Below are positions 23,392 through 32,790 of a DNA stretch of 43,257 nucleotides, piece after piece. A program made the translations under genes and the position numbers. The first letter of the stretch is position 1. Each line of letters opens with the position of its first letter. Location: contig CALEPT010000175.1 in the NCBI GenBank assembly GCA_937910385.1, forward strand, positions 1-43,257, written 5' to 3'. The notes under the pieces were generated by a model. It did not search any database. It had not been told where the DNA came from and saw nothing but the letters and a program-made list of their open reading frames with translations. Source of the DNA: an uncultured Ruminococcus sp. (GTDB lineage Bacteria; Bacillota; Clostridia; Oscillospirales; Ruminococcaceae).

Positions 23392-25611
23392 ATGAAATCA
23401 TTCAATCCCCTTGCAGCTGCAATAATAATAACAGTTTCAACCGCACTCGTTCTGGCGTACTGCTTCTTCGTACCGGAATACGCTACAGCAACACTTATCA
23501 TATACATTTCGTCGATACTCTTCCTTTCGATAATCCTCGGGATCATCGGCTGGATCTACAAAAAGAAAAAGACATCCCTCGACAGAGGTGAAATAACAGG
23601 CATAACCGAGGATCTGAATACCGAAATGATAATCTGGGCAGACGACTTCTCCTACGTATTCATCAATAAAAGGCTGCGCGACCTGCTCGGTATCTCAAAA
23701 AGCGATTCAAACAAAAAAGCAGGCGTGTGGAAGGCTTTCGGAATAAATGCTCCTGACAGCTCCGCTCTTGATACCATAATCAGCAGCAATTCATACGAAT
23801 CAAGATTCAAAAACGCTTCCGGAAGTATAACAACAATCGCGTGGAGCACCTCGCTTGTAAGAAAAAACAAAAAGAATTCTTTGTATGTCAGCACCGGCTT
23901 TAATCTTACCGAGCTGAAGAAAATGCGCACAAACCTTGCAAGTGCTAACGACTTCTTCAATTCCTCAATGGAGCTCGCCGAGATCGGTCTTATAATGAGC
24001 TCTGACAGACAAAATTACCGCGCTTCGTCAGAAACTATAAGAATGCTCGGTCTGAAAAGCGGCAGCATAACTGTAAAGCAATTCCGCTCGTTCGTTCATC
24101 CTAACGACCGGATGCAGTTCGACACAGCTGTCAATTCAGAGGACTACTCAAACGTAAAGAGCATAGAAATGCGCATAAAATCCGCAGATGGCTCATATCG
24201 CTGGTATTCCTATCGTTATAAGTCGATAGCAGGAACCGACAACACTCTTCCCCTCTTCGGCGGAGCTATACTCGATGTAACTCAGGAGCACGAAAAAGAC
24301 ATCCTCATCGAACGCCTCGCTTATATCGACGAAATAACCGAGATCGCCAACCGCAACAAGCTCGTTGATGTGGGACGCGAGATCTACGAGACCTGCCGTC
24401 TGCTCAGCTACTCATACTGGATAATCACTCTCGATATCGACCGCTTCCACATAATCAACGATACCTGCGGCTATACAAACGGAAATCACGTCCTTAAGAA
24501 CTTCGCTCATATCCTGTATAAATTCGTCACTCCCGGCGGTCTTGCCGCAAGGATAAGCGGAGATAATTTCGCCCTCATTCTCAGAGATTACGGCGATAAC
24601 GAGCTCCCTATGCGAACCGTGAAATCAATACAGGACGAATTCGGTAAGCTTGCGGTCGACGAGCTTGCTTCCATTAATCTGAACTGCTCAGCCGGATATT
24701 CCAAAATGCCCGACGACGGCGATTCATTCCTTGACGTTCTCGAGCATGCCGAGTTCGCCCTGAAGACCAGCAGTACAGCTCAAGGAAGCATCTGTGCCTA
24801 TGAGCCGAGTATGCATGACTCTATCATCGGCAGCACAGAAATGGAAAAATCCCTCGCTCTTGCTATAGACAATAACGAGCTCCAGCTCTTCTATCAGCCC
24901 AAAATAGACCTCAACACCGGCAAAATAATCGGAGTCGAGGCACTGATCCGCTGGATAAAGCCCGACGGAACCATCGTAAGCCCGGACGTTTTCGTGCCTA
25001 TCGCCGAAAGCTCTCACCTCATCGGAAAAATAAGCGAATTCGTACTGAACGAGGGCTGCCGCCAGAATAAGCTTTGGCAGAAAATGGGCTATCCGAATAT
25101 CGTTATGTCGATAAACTTCGCTTCCTCCGACTTCTACCAGACAGATCTCAAGGATAAGGTTTATGAAGCTCTTGCAGCTTCGGGGCTTGCTCCTGAATGG
25201 CTCGAGGTCGAGTTGACCGAAACGCTCGCGCTCAGCGATATAGACTTCGCCGTTTCGCAGATGAACAAGCTGCGCGAGCTCGGCGTAAAGCTTGCTATGG
25301 ACGATTTCGGAACAGGCTATTCGTCGCTCAGCTACCTTCAGATACTCCCTATAACGCTGCTCAAGCTTGACCGTTCGTTCATCACCGACATTGAGCACGA
25401 CAATATCGCATATGAGATAGTTTCAGCTGTCATCAGGATAGCAAAGTCCAAGAAGATAGAGACTATCGCAGAGGGGATAGAGAATACCGTTCAGGAGTCT
25501 ATCCTGCGCATGGCAGGGTGTGATTACGGTCAGGGATATCTCTACGGCAAGCCCATGCCTGCAAACAAATTAGAAGAATTTTTTGAGCAGAACGCTAAAA
25601 ATACAATGTAA
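23392..25611 (+). CDS. Membrane PAS-PAS-GGDEF-EAL cyclic-di-GMP phosphodiesterase
   Basis: 739 residues from ATG 23392, with AAGGAGG upstream. Two transmembrane segments (about 8-28 and 34-55); a PAS-like region (75-170); a clearer PAS with a PAC-type end (190-300, ADGSYRWYSYR); a GGDEF domain (305-460) whose signature is SGDNF, so it is probably not a cyclase; and an EAL domain (480-735). The EAL catalytic set is present: GVEALIRW, SINFASSDF, ELTETLA, MDDFGTGYSS, LKLDRSF, EGIE and GQGYLYGKP. Expected role: hydrolysis of cyclic-di-GMP in response to a signal at the membrane. The pfkA-like gene follows after 21 bases and may be cotranscribed. Confidence 0.92.
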   Translation: MKSFNPLAAAIIITVSTALVLAYCFFVPEYATATLIIYISSILFLSIILGIIGWIYKKKKTSLDRGEITGITEDLNTEMIIWADDFSYVFINKRLRDLLGISKSDSNKKAGVWKAFGINAPDSSALDTIISSNSYESRFKNASGSITTIAWSTSLVRKNKKNSLYVSTGFNLTELKKMRTNLASANDFFNSSMELAEIGLIMSSDRQNYRASSETIRMLGLKSGSITVKQFRSFVHPNDRMQFDTAVNSEDYSNVKSIEMRIKSADGSYRWYSYRYKSIAGTDNTLPLFGGAILDVTQEHEKDILIERLAYIDEITEIANRNKLVDVGREIYETCRLLSYSYWIITLDIDRFHIINDTCGYTNGNHVLKNFAHILYKFVTPGGLAARISGDNFALILRDYGDNELPMRTVKSIQDEFGKLAVDELASINLNCSAGYSKMPDDGDSFLDVLEHAEFALKTSSTAQGSICAYEPSMHDSIIGSTEMEKSLALAIDNNELQLFYQPKIDLNTGKIIGVEALIRWIKPDGTIVSPDVFVPIAESSHLIGKISEFVLNEGCRQNKLWQKMGYPNIVMSINFASSDFYQTDLKDKVYEALAASGLAPEWLEVELTETLALSDIDFAVSQMNKLRELGVKLAMDDFGTGYSSLSYLQILPITLLKLDRSFITDIEHDNIAYEIVSAVIRIAKSKKIETIAEGIENTVQESILRMAGCDYGQGYLYGKPMPANKLEEFFEQNAKNTM

Positions 25612-25632
25612 TGCAAACGGAGGTAAACTGCT

Positions 25633-26715
25633 ATGAAAAGACGTATTGGAATTTTAACGAGCGGCGGAGACTGCCCCGGACTGAACGCAACTATCCGCGG
25701 CGTTGCCAAAGCCTGCTATGAACGCTTCGGCGAGGACAATGTCGAGATAGTCGGCATTTCAAACGGCTACTACGGTCTTATAAATAATCTTTGCAAGGAT
25801 ATGTCGCCCTCTTCATTCTCGGGGATCCTCACGCAGGGAGGAACTATCTTCGGCACAAAGCGTCAGCCGTTCAAGATGATGCAGGTCATCGGCGACGACA
25901 ACGTTGACAAGGTCAAGAACATGAAGGAGACCTACAAAAAGCAGAAGCTCGACTGTCTCCTTACGCTCGGCGGAAACGGCACCCACAAGACCTCAAAGCT
26001 GCTCGCGGACGAGGGTCTGAACGTCATAGGTCTGCCAAAGACCATTGACAATGATATTTACGGAACAGATGTCACCTTCGGATTCCATACCGCCGTTGAC
26101 ATCGCAACAGACGTTATTGACCGTCTCCACACAACTGCGGCAAGCCACTCGCGTATCTTAGTATGCGAGATAATGGGCAATAAGGCGGGCTGGCTCACAC
26201 TCAACGCGGGTATCGCAGGCGGAGCCGATATCATCATTATCCCCGAAATACCCTATGACATCGACAAGGTTTGCGATGCTGTAATGGCCAGAAGCGCTTC
26301 GGGCAAGACCTTTTCTATCCTTGCTGTCGCCGAAGGTGCTTTCGATGTGAACGAAGCTCAGATGAAGAAAAAGGAGCGCGCAAAGAAGCGCGCCGAGGCA
26401 GGTATCGTTACCGCTACAGGACGCATTGCCGCTCAGATACAGGCAAACACGGGTATGGAGGCAAGGGTCTGCGTCCCCGGACATATGCTCCGCGGAGGAG
26501 CTCCCAGCGCTTACGACCGCGTTCTCTCTACTCAGTTCGGAGTTCACGCAGCATATCTGATAGCAAAGGAGCGCTACGGCAGGACAGTTGCTAAGATCGG
26601 CAACAAGATAACCTCCAACAAGCTTGAGGACATCGCGGGCAAGACCAAGTTCGTCGATACTGAGAATCACCTCGTTATCGCAGCACGCGACATCGGAGTT
26701 TCATTCGGAGATTAA
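25633..26715 (+). CDS. 6-phosphofructokinase, unusual substrate motif
   Basis: 360 residues, phosphofructokinase family A. TSGGDCPGLNATIRG at the N-terminus, LGGNGTHKTSKL at 112-123, LPKTIDNDI at 134-142 with catalytic Asp139, and MGNKAGW. At the position of E. coli Gly104 there is Gly (ATP-like), but at the position of Gly124 there is Lys136, and Asp103 is replaced by Asn115. Gly with Lys is the mixed pattern of group III enzymes, some of which use ATP. The Asn at the metal-binding Asp is odd. The phosphate donor (ATP or pyrophosphate) therefore cannot be called. GGAGGT precedes the ATG; a clear terminator follows. Confidence 0.9.
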   Translation: MKRRIGILTSGGDCPGLNATIRGVAKACYERFGEDNVEIVGISNGYYGLINNLCKDMSPSSFSGILTQGGTIFGTKRQPFKMMQVIGDDNVDKVKNMKETYKKQKLDCLLTLGGNGTHKTSKLLADEGLNVIGLPKTIDNDIYGTDVTFGFHTAVDIATDVIDRLHTTAASHSRILVCEIMGNKAGWLTLNAGIAGGADIIIIPEIPYDIDKVCDAVMARSASGKTFSILAVAEGAFDVNEAQMKKKERAKKRAEAGIVTATGRIAAQIQANTGMEARVCVPGHMLRGGAPSAYDRVLSTQFGVHAAYLIAKERYGRTVAKIGNKITSNKLEDIAGKTKFVDTENHLVIAARDIGVSFGD

Positions 26716-26724
26716 TTGAAATTT

Positions 26725-26757
26725 AAGGGCGGACCGACATCCGCCCTTGATTTTTGT
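26725..26757 (+). terminator. Terminator after the phosphofructokinase gene
   Basis: AAGGGCGGA (26725-26733), loop CCGACA, TCCGCCCTT (26740-26748), then GATTTTTGTTT. Confidence 0.9.
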
Positions 26758-27003
26758 TTATTAGGAGGCTCTGCCTCCCAACCTCCGCCAAATGGTTGTA
26801 AACCCTTTGGAATCCATTTCCACGCTCCCGCTCACTCACTCTGTGCAAGAAGGGCAGCCGCTCTCCCCTGACGGGAGAGAGGTGACACATTACCCTCCAA
26901 GCTAAAGGCACGGCTTCAAACCGTAAAAAATCAACAAAAAATTTCACAGCATCAGCAGCTTTTTTATTCCTATGACAAAAATTATATTTTATGCAGATTT
27001 TAC
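26758..27003. repeat. Intergenic palindromes and dispersed GGAGAGC-type repeat, copy 2
   Basis: Part of a 348-base gap without a gene. GGAGGC TCT GCCTCC (26764-26778), CCAAA/TTTGG (26788-26810) and CTCTCCC CTGAC GGGAGAG (26861-26879). On the minus strand 26882-26821 reads GGGGAGAGCGGCTGCCC then CACAGAGTGAGTGAGCGGG, related to the repeats at 5843-5909 and 37031-37098. Confidence 0.55.
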
Positions 27004-27032
27004 TTTCCAAATCGGGAAAATTATGATATAAT
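27004..27032 (+). promoter_or_regulatory. Promoter of the phosphoglucomutase gene
   Basis: TTTCCA (27004-27009), 17 bases, TATAAT (27027-27032) preceded by TG one base away (extended -10). Confidence 0.65.
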
Positions 27033-27063
27033 ATATTATATATTTCTTTCAGGAGGTATTATT

Positions 27064-28779
27064 ATGACAGAAAATGAGCTTTATGATCTTTGGTGTGCAA
27101 ATGCCAAGGAAGATCCCGATCTCCGGACAGAGCTTGAAAGCATAAAAAATGACAGCGATGCCATCATCGATAGATTCTACCGCGACCTTGAATTCGGCAC
27201 AGGCGGACTCCGCGGCGTTATCGGCGCAGGTACCAACCGTATGAATATCTATACAGTAAGACGCGCAACACAGGGATTCGCAGATTACCTCAATCAGGAG
27301 TACACAAGCCCCAGCGTTGCTATCTCCTACGACAGCCGTATAAAGAGCGACGTTTTCTCAAAGGCTGCCGCAGAGGTTCTTGCCGCAAACGGTATAAAGG
27401 TACATATCTATACCGAGCTTATGCCTACCCCTTGCCTTTCGTGGGCAGTTCGCGCACTGAAATGTCAGGGCGGTATCATGGTGACAGCAAGCCATAACCC
27501 TGCCAAGTACAACGGCTACAAGGTATACGGCGAGGACGGCTGCCAGATAACCCTCAGAGGCGCGGAAATAATCCTCGAAAAGATAAATTCTCTCGATATT
27601 TTCAACGGCGTAAAGACCTCTTCCTTTGACGAGGAGCTCGCAAAGGGAAATATCAAGTATATCGCCGAGGACGTTATTGAGGACTTCTACAAGCACGTTC
27701 TTGCAGAGGGCATCAACACCGATCTTTGCGCTTCAAGCGGACTCAAGGTCGTTTACACCCCCCTCAACGGCACGGGCAACAAGCCTGTCCGCGAAATACT
27801 GAAAAGAATAGGTATCACGGACGTTACTGTCGTAAAGGAACAGGAAGATCCCGACGGCAACTTCACCACCTGCCCCTACCCGAACCCCGAGATCCGCGAG
27901 GCTCTTGAGGTCGGACTGCGCTACTGCAATGAGGTAAAGCCCGACCTTCTCCTCGCAACTGACCCCGACTGCGACCGTGTAGGTATCGCAGTTCCTGACG
28001 GAAACGGCGGTTATGCGCTGTTTTCGGGCAACGAGGTGGGAGCTCTGCTGCTTGAATATATATGCCAGCAGCGTATCAAGAAGGGTACAATGCCCCGGAA
28101 CCCGATCGCCATCAAGACAATTGTTACTACCGATATAGTAAGCCTCATCGGCAAGGAGTACGGCGTTGAGATAATCGACGTGCTCACAGGCTTTAAATTC
28201 ATCGGTGAACAGATAGGTCTGCTCGAAGCCAAAGGCGAGGAAAATCGCTATATCTGGGGATTTGAGGAGAGCTACGGCTACCTTTCCGGCTCTTATGTAA
28301 GGGACAAGGACGCTGTAAACGCTTCAATGCTCATATGTGAAATGGCAGCTTATTACCGCACTCAGGGCATTACGCTCATCGAGGCGCGCGAGAATATGTA
28401 CAAGAAGTACGGCGTTTTCTATCAGACACTCTACAGCTTCACCTTCGAGGGAGCAAGCGGCATGAAGAAAATGGCTGAAATTATGGAAACACTCAGAAAT
28501 AACCACCCCTCCGAGATCGCAGGACTCAAGGTCGTTCGTTTCGACGATTACAAGGAAAGCACCTCAAAGGACATCGCAACAGGCACTGTTACGGAGCTCA
28601 CGCTTCCCAAGTCGAACGTGCTCGCATTCTTCCTTGAGGGCGGCTCAAAGGTGATAGTTCGCCCCTCGGGTACAGAACCCAAGATAAAGACCTACCTCAC
28701 CGCAAAACAGCCTACTCATGAAGAAGCAGAAGCTCTTGAAAAGAAGCTCCACGACGAATTTTCCAAGAATTTTGAATAA
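27064..28779 (+). CDS. Alpha-phosphoglucomutase / phosphomannomutase family enzyme
   Basis: 571 residues, the length of the PgcA-type mutases of Firmicutes. It has GTGGLRGVIG near 45-54, the phosphoserine loop TASHNPAKYNGYK (Ser143), the metal loop DPDCDR near residue 300, the sugar-binding EESYG segment (GFEESYGYL) and the phosphate loop RPSGTEPKIK at the C-terminus. It interconverts glucose-1-phosphate and glucose-6-phosphate, linking glycolysis to glycogen (glgA in this window) and cell-wall precursors. AGGAGG before the ATG. Own promoter and own terminator, so monocistronic. Confidence 0.95.
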   Translation: MTENELYDLWCANAKEDPDLRTELESIKNDSDAIIDRFYRDLEFGTGGLRGVIGAGTNRMNIYTVRRATQGFADYLNQEYTSPSVAISYDSRIKSDVFSKAAAEVLAANGIKVHIYTELMPTPCLSWAVRALKCQGGIMVTASHNPAKYNGYKVYGEDGCQITLRGAEIILEKINSLDIFNGVKTSSFDEELAKGNIKYIAEDVIEDFYKHVLAEGINTDLCASSGLKVVYTPLNGTGNKPVREILKRIGITDVTVVKEQEDPDGNFTTCPYPNPEIREALEVGLRYCNEVKPDLLLATDPDCDRVGIAVPDGNGGYALFSGNEVGALLLEYICQQRIKKGTMPRNPIAIKTIVTTDIVSLIGKEYGVEIIDVLTGFKFIGEQIGLLEAKGEENRYIWGFEESYGYLSGSYVRDKDAVNASMLICEMAAYYRTQGITLIEARENMYKKYGVFYQTLYSFTFEGASGMKKMAEIMETLRNNHPSEIAGLKVVRFDDYKESTSKDIATGTVTELTLPKSNVLAFFLEGGSKVIVRPSGTEPKIKTYLTAKQPTHEEAEALEKKLHDEFSKNFE

Positions 28780-28825
28780 TATCAAGGGCGGACTTTTAGT
28801 CAGCTTCTATTAGCGGAAAAAGCGG

Positions 28826-28860
28826 ATTACCGAGCCTGAAATTATGGGCTCGGTAATTTT
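28826..28860 (+). terminator. Terminator after phosphoglucomutase
   Basis: ATTACCGAGCC (28826-28836) and GGCTCGGTAAT (28847-28857), then TTTATG. It is enclosed by a wider pair, GGGCGGAC (28786-28793) and GTCCGCCC (28894-28901). Confidence 0.8.
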
Positions 28861-28953
28861 ATGCCGCGATTCCGCCGGAGGGGGCTCCCCTTAGTCCGCC
28901 CGTTTACGTGAGTTTACCCACGAAACCGCAAACAAAAAATTCCGTCAAAGGTC

Positions 28954-28982
28954 TTGACATAACACAAAAGATGTGTTATAAT
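28954..28982 (+). promoter_or_regulatory. rpmE promoter with overlapping inverted repeat
   Basis: TTGACA (28954-28959), 17 bases, TATAAT (28977-28982). A perfect 8-bp inverted repeat, ATAACACA/TGTGTTAT (28959-28966 / 28972-28979), fills the spacer and enters the -10 box, so a bound repressor there would block polymerase. Confidence 0.8.
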
Positions 28983-29069
28983 AATTATCTGTAATGTACA
29001 TCGGCACTACTGTCTAAGGTAACTGATGGGCTGCTCGGTTTGCAAGTAAAATTGAAAGAGGTGACAATG

Positions 29070-29273
29070 ATGAAAGAGGGAATCCATCCTACTCTCTACA
29101 AGACAACTATTACCTGCCACTGCGGCAATGTAATGGAAACTCTGTCCACAAAGGAGAACATCAAGGTCGAGATCTGTTCCAAGTGCCACCCGTTCTATAC
29201 CGGCAAGCAGAAGCTCGTTGATACAGGCGGACGTGTTGACAGATTCAAGAGACGTTTCAATATGGACAAGTAA
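29070..29273 (+). CDS. rpmE: 50S ribosomal protein L31, zinc-binding type
   Basis: 67 residues from the second of two adjacent ATGs (29070), favoured because AGAGGTG is then six bases away. Sequence begins MKEGIHPTLYKTTITCHCGN and ends VDRFKRRFNMDK. Cys residues in TCHCGN and ICSKCHPF identify the zinc-ribbon (C+) form of L31. The leader of about 80 bases between promoter and start has no gene. A compact terminator follows. Confidence 0.96.
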   Translation: MKEGIHPTLYKTTITCHCGNVMETLSTKENIKVEICSKCHPFYTGKQKLVDTGGRVDRFKRRFNMDK

Positions 29274-29280
29274 GTCATTC

Positions 29281-29303
29281 AGGCGGTCTTTGACCGCCTT
29301 TTT
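29281..29303 (+). terminator. Terminator after rpmE
   Basis: AGGCGGTC (29281-29288), loop TTT, GACCGCCT (29292-29299), T-run. Confidence 0.9.
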
Positions 29304-29321
29304 GCGTTATAGGTAAAATAT

Positions 29322-29960
29322 ATGAATTATTATACTGTTTCGGAGGCGGCAGAAGCCTCCTTTATCGAAAAACGTTCCGAATTTATCGGCTATATCGCTC
29401 CCGCTGCTACCGACGACGAAGCAGTCGGGTTCATCAACTCAATAAAGGCTAAGCACCGAAAGGCTAAGCATAACGTATACGCCTACATCCTGCGCAGGGA
29501 CAATATTTCCCGCTATTCTGACGACGGCGAGCCGCAGGGAACTGCCGGTATACCCGTGCTTGACGTTCTGCAAAAGCGCGGTCTCACCGACGTATGCATG
29601 GTGGTCACACGATATTTCGGAGGAATCCTGCTCGGCGGAGGCGGTCTCGTCCGAGCCTATTCCCACGCAGCCTCGCTTGCCTGTGACGCCGCCCACATTA
29701 TGAATATGTGCCTGTGCCACCGCCTCAGGATCGTTACAGACTACGGAATGTATGGCAAGATCGCCTATATCCTGCCAAATCACGAGACCATAACAGTCAG
29801 CTCAGACTTTTCTGACAATGTTACCATTGAACTGCTTGTCCTTTCGGATAAGCTTGGTGCACTCACCGATGAGCTCACCGAAATAACTAACGGCTCTGCC
29901 AATATCACCGATCTCGGCGAGCTTTTTGAAGATTTTTCCTCAGTGAAAAAATTTTCCTGA
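29322..29960 (+). CDS. YigZ/IMPACT-family protein
   Basis: 212 residues. Typical family features: EKRSEFIGYIAP at the start, KHNVYAYILR, the SDDGEPQGTAG signature, VVTRYFGGILLGGGGLVRAY, and a ferredoxin-like C-terminal domain. The family is related to the eukaryotic translation-control protein IMPACT; the bacterial function is not settled. It begins about 20 bases after the rpmE terminator with only a weak ribosome binding site (AGGT). Family certain, role unknown. Confidence 0.92.
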   Translation: MNYYTVSEAAEASFIEKRSEFIGYIAPAATDDEAVGFINSIKAKHRKAKHNVYAYILRRDNISRYSDDGEPQGTAGIPVLDVLQKRGLTDVCMVVTRYFGGILLGGGGLVRAYSHAASLACDAAHIMNMCLCHRLRIVTDYGMYGKIAYILPNHETITVSSDFSDNVTIELLVLSDKLGALTDELTEITNGSANITDLGELFEDFSSVKKFS

Positions 29961-30030
29961 AAAAATTTAAAGGGATTTCTTCGATTTTTGAGTATAAGTA
30001 TTATAGAAAGTCCGAAAAGGGGGTAATTTT

Positions 30031-31026
30031 ATGACCGTAAGAGAACAGACCGAGATCACGGAAACAGGCATTTTAAGCAAATATGCCTGCACAAGCATAG
30101 ACGAAGCCGGTACAAAACGCGAAGATCAGGAGGAAAAATGTCCCTATCGCACAGAATTCCAGCGCGACCGTGACAGAATACTCCATTGCAACTCGTTCCG
30201 CCGTCTGAAAAGAAAAACTCAGGTGTTTCTCTCCCCCGTCGGCGACCATTACCGAACCCGTCTTACCCATACCCTCGAGGTCTCGCAGATAGCGAGAACT
30301 ATTTCCCGCGGTATGCGCCTTAACGAGGATCTCACCGAGGCTATCGCTCTCGGACACGACCTCGGACATTCCCCTTTCGGTCACTGCGGTGAAAAGGTCC
30401 TCAACGAGATATGTCCCCACGGCTTCAAGCATTACATCCAGAGCGTGAGGGTCGTGGAGTCGCTTGAAAAGGACGGTCAGGGACTTAACCTCACCTATGC
30501 CGTAAGAGACGGGATCAAGTGCCACACGAATATGATAGCCTCCACCAAGGAAGGCAATGTTGTCCGTCTTGCGGACACTATAGCTTACATAAATCACGAT
30601 ATTGAGGACTCGATACGCGCAGGCATACTGCGCCCCGAGGCTCTGCCGCGCGACTGTGTGAATGTCCTCGGCGATACCAAAACCAAGCGGATCACCACCC
30701 TCATCGCCTCTGTCATCGGTCACGGAGCCTATGAGATTGACTTCGCTCCTGAGATACGCAAGGCTCACGACGACCTCAAGCAGTTCATGTTTGACAAGGT
30801 ATATACCAATCCTGCCGCAAAACAGGAGGAAGCGAAAGCCGAGCTGCTCCTGAAGAAGCTGTATTCCTACTATATAGAGCACAGCAATAAACTCCCCGAG
30901 CTATATCTCAGGATAATGAAGGAAACAGATGCCGACCGCGCTGTCTGCGATTACATCTCCGGTATGAGCGACGAATACGCCGTTGATCTCTATACCGAGC
31001 TTTTTGTTCCGAAATTCTGGAAGTAA
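30031..31026 (+). CDS. dGTPase-like HD-domain nucleoside triphosphohydrolase
   Basis: 331 residues, HD superfamily. The metal ligands are visible: RTRLTHTLEVSQIAR (His), LGHDLGHSPFGHCGE (His-Asp) and DTIAYINHDIED (Asp). The N-terminal FQRDRDRILHCNSFRRLKRKTQVF is the family signature (shown in parts: RDRDRIL, SFRRLKRKTQVF). It hydrolyses deoxynucleoside triphosphates to deoxynucleoside plus triphosphate, controlling dNTP supply. It lies 10 bases before dnaG and then rpoD, the common clostridial order, so it sits with replication and transcription initiation. ATG follows AAAAGGGGG. Confidence 0.93.
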   Translation: MTVREQTEITETGILSKYACTSIDEAGTKREDQEEKCPYRTEFQRDRDRILHCNSFRRLKRKTQVFLSPVGDHYRTRLTHTLEVSQIARTISRGMRLNEDLTEAIALGHDLGHSPFGHCGEKVLNEICPHGFKHYIQSVRVVESLEKDGQGLNLTYAVRDGIKCHTNMIASTKEGNVVRLADTIAYINHDIEDSIRAGILRPEALPRDCVNVLGDTKTKRITTLIASVIGHGAYEIDFAPEIRKAHDDLKQFMFDKVYTNPAAKQEEAKAELLLKKLYSYYIEHSNKLPELYLRIMKETDADRAVCDYISGMSDEYAVDLYTELFVPKFWK

Positions 31027-31036
31027 AGGTGAAAAA

Positions 31037-32779
31037 ATGCCAAGAAATGACGAATTTCTTTATATGCTCAGAAACGCTAACCCCATCGAGACAGTCATGG
31101 GTTCTTACGTTCAGCTTATAAGAAGAGGAAGGAACTATGTCTGCTCGTGCCCGTTTCATTCGGAAAAGACACCCTCGTGTACCGTTTTCACAGATACACA
31201 GAGCTTCTACTGCTTCGGCTGCGGCGCGGGCGGCGATGTCATTACCTTTACGATGAAAATAGAAAACCTCGATTTCACCGAAGCTGTAAAGCTCCTTGCA
31301 CAGCGCTCGGGACTTGAGGTGCCGCAGAGCAGCTCCGCAAACAGCCGTCTTGCTCAGCGAAAAACACGCATCTACGAAATGAACCGCATTGCGGCAAATT
31401 TCTTCTATACCAACCTATTAAAGGGAAAGGATAAGTCAGGACTGCAATATTTTGCAGAAAGGAAGCTCTCTCCGCAGACCGTCAAGAAGTACGGTCTCGG
31501 CTACGCCTCGGATTCGTGGGACGAGCTCACCAAGCTTCTCTCTGCAAAGGGCTACTCCGATGACGAGATCATTGACGCATGGCTGGGCGGACGCTCAAAA
31601 AAGGGCACTGTCTTTGATATGTTCCGCAAGAGGGTCATGTTCCCTATCATCGACCTGCGGGGAAATATCATCGGTTTCGGCGGAAGAGTCCTCGATAATT
31701 CCCAGCCTAAGTACCTCAATACAGGAAAAACTCCCGTTTTCGACAAGGGCTCGAACCTCTTTTCCATGAACTTCGCCAAGAACGCCGATACAAAGCGGCT
31801 TATCCTCTGCGAAGGCTACATGGACGTCATCGCCGTCAATCAGGCAGGCTTCGACAACGTCGTTGCTACGCTCGGTACTGCTATAACACCTGATCAGGCA
31901 CGTCTCATCAGTCATTACGCCGAGGAAGTGATAGTTGCATATGACAGCGACGGCGCCGGTCAGAAGGCCACTCAGAAGGCCATAAACCACTTCGCCGATG
32001 TGGGGGTCCGCACTAAGATAATCCGCATGGAGGGCGCTAAGGATCCCGATGAATACATAAAAAAATTCGGTAAAAACCGCTTTCGCATACTGCTCGACGG
32101 CTCATTCGACGCGACCGACTTCATGCTCGATAAGTGTGAAGAGGGACTTGACCTGTCAACAGAGGCAGGGCGCGTGGAGCTGCTGAAAAGAGCTTCAAGG
32201 GTGCTTGCCGGGATAGAGTCGCCCCTTGAGCGGGAAGTATATATTTCCCGCACCTCAAAAAAATGTGATATTCCCGTTCAGGTCCTGAAGGCTCACATAG
32301 ATACCCTGCTGCAAAAATCACAGCGCACGGACAAAAAGAACGAATGGCGCAGTATTACCGCAAAGACTGCCTACGTAAGAGACGACATCAATCCGGAGGC
32401 TGTAAAATTCAAAAAGCAAGCCAAAGCGGAGGAGACGATAATCTATTTCCTGCTGAAACGCCCGGAGGAATGCTCCGAGGTCGAAAAGCTTGCTCCGGCA
32501 GATATTTTCGTCACTCCCTTCAATAAGAAAGTCTATTCGGCTATACTCGGCAGAATGAAAAACTGCGAAAATTTTTCGCTTTCTCTGCTCGCTGATGAAT
32601 TTTCCGACGCGGAAATGGGAAGAATAAGCGGAATAGCAGCGAAAAACAGAGAGATCACAGTAAATCTCGATGTTATTGCCGATTGCGCCGAAGTGCTGAA
32701 AAAAAGCAAGACAAATAAATCAGACGAACTAAGCAACGAAGACCTGATAAACATATTCAGATCAAAAAGTCAAAAATAG
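31037..32779 (+). CDS. dnaG: DNA primase
   Basis: 580 residues from ATG 31037, chosen over an in-frame ATG at 30983 that lies inside the preceding gene. The CHC2 zinc finger is CPFH (38-41) with CFGC (59-62). The RNA-polymerase core has the TOPRIM motifs CEGYMDVIA and AYDSDGAG. A C-terminal helicase-interaction-like domain ends in EDLINIFRSK. It makes RNA primers for replication. Second gene of the dgtP-dnaG-rpoD operon; rpoD follows after 11 bases with AGGAGG between. Confidence 0.97.
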   Translation: MPRNDEFLYMLRNANPIETVMGSYVQLIRRGRNYVCSCPFHSEKTPSCTVFTDTQSFYCFGCGAGGDVITFTMKIENLDFTEAVKLLAQRSGLEVPQSSSANSRLAQRKTRIYEMNRIAANFFYTNLLKGKDKSGLQYFAERKLSPQTVKKYGLGYASDSWDELTKLLSAKGYSDDEIIDAWLGGRSKKGTVFDMFRKRVMFPIIDLRGNIIGFGGRVLDNSQPKYLNTGKTPVFDKGSNLFSMNFAKNADTKRLILCEGYMDVIAVNQAGFDNVVATLGTAITPDQARLISHYAEEVIVAYDSDGAGQKATQKAINHFADVGVRTKIIRMEGAKDPDEYIKKFGKNRFRILLDGSFDATDFMLDKCEEGLDLSTEAGRVELLKRASRVLAGIESPLEREVYISRTSKKCDIPVQVLKAHIDTLLQKSQRTDKKNEWRSITAKTAYVRDDINPEAVKFKKQAKAEETIIYFLLKRPEECSEVEKLAPADIFVTPFNKKVYSAILGRMKNCENFSLSLLADEFSDAEMGRISGIAAKNREITVNLDVIADCAEVLKKSKTNKSDELSNEDLINIFRSKSQK

Positions 32780-32790
32780 GAGGACTATTT

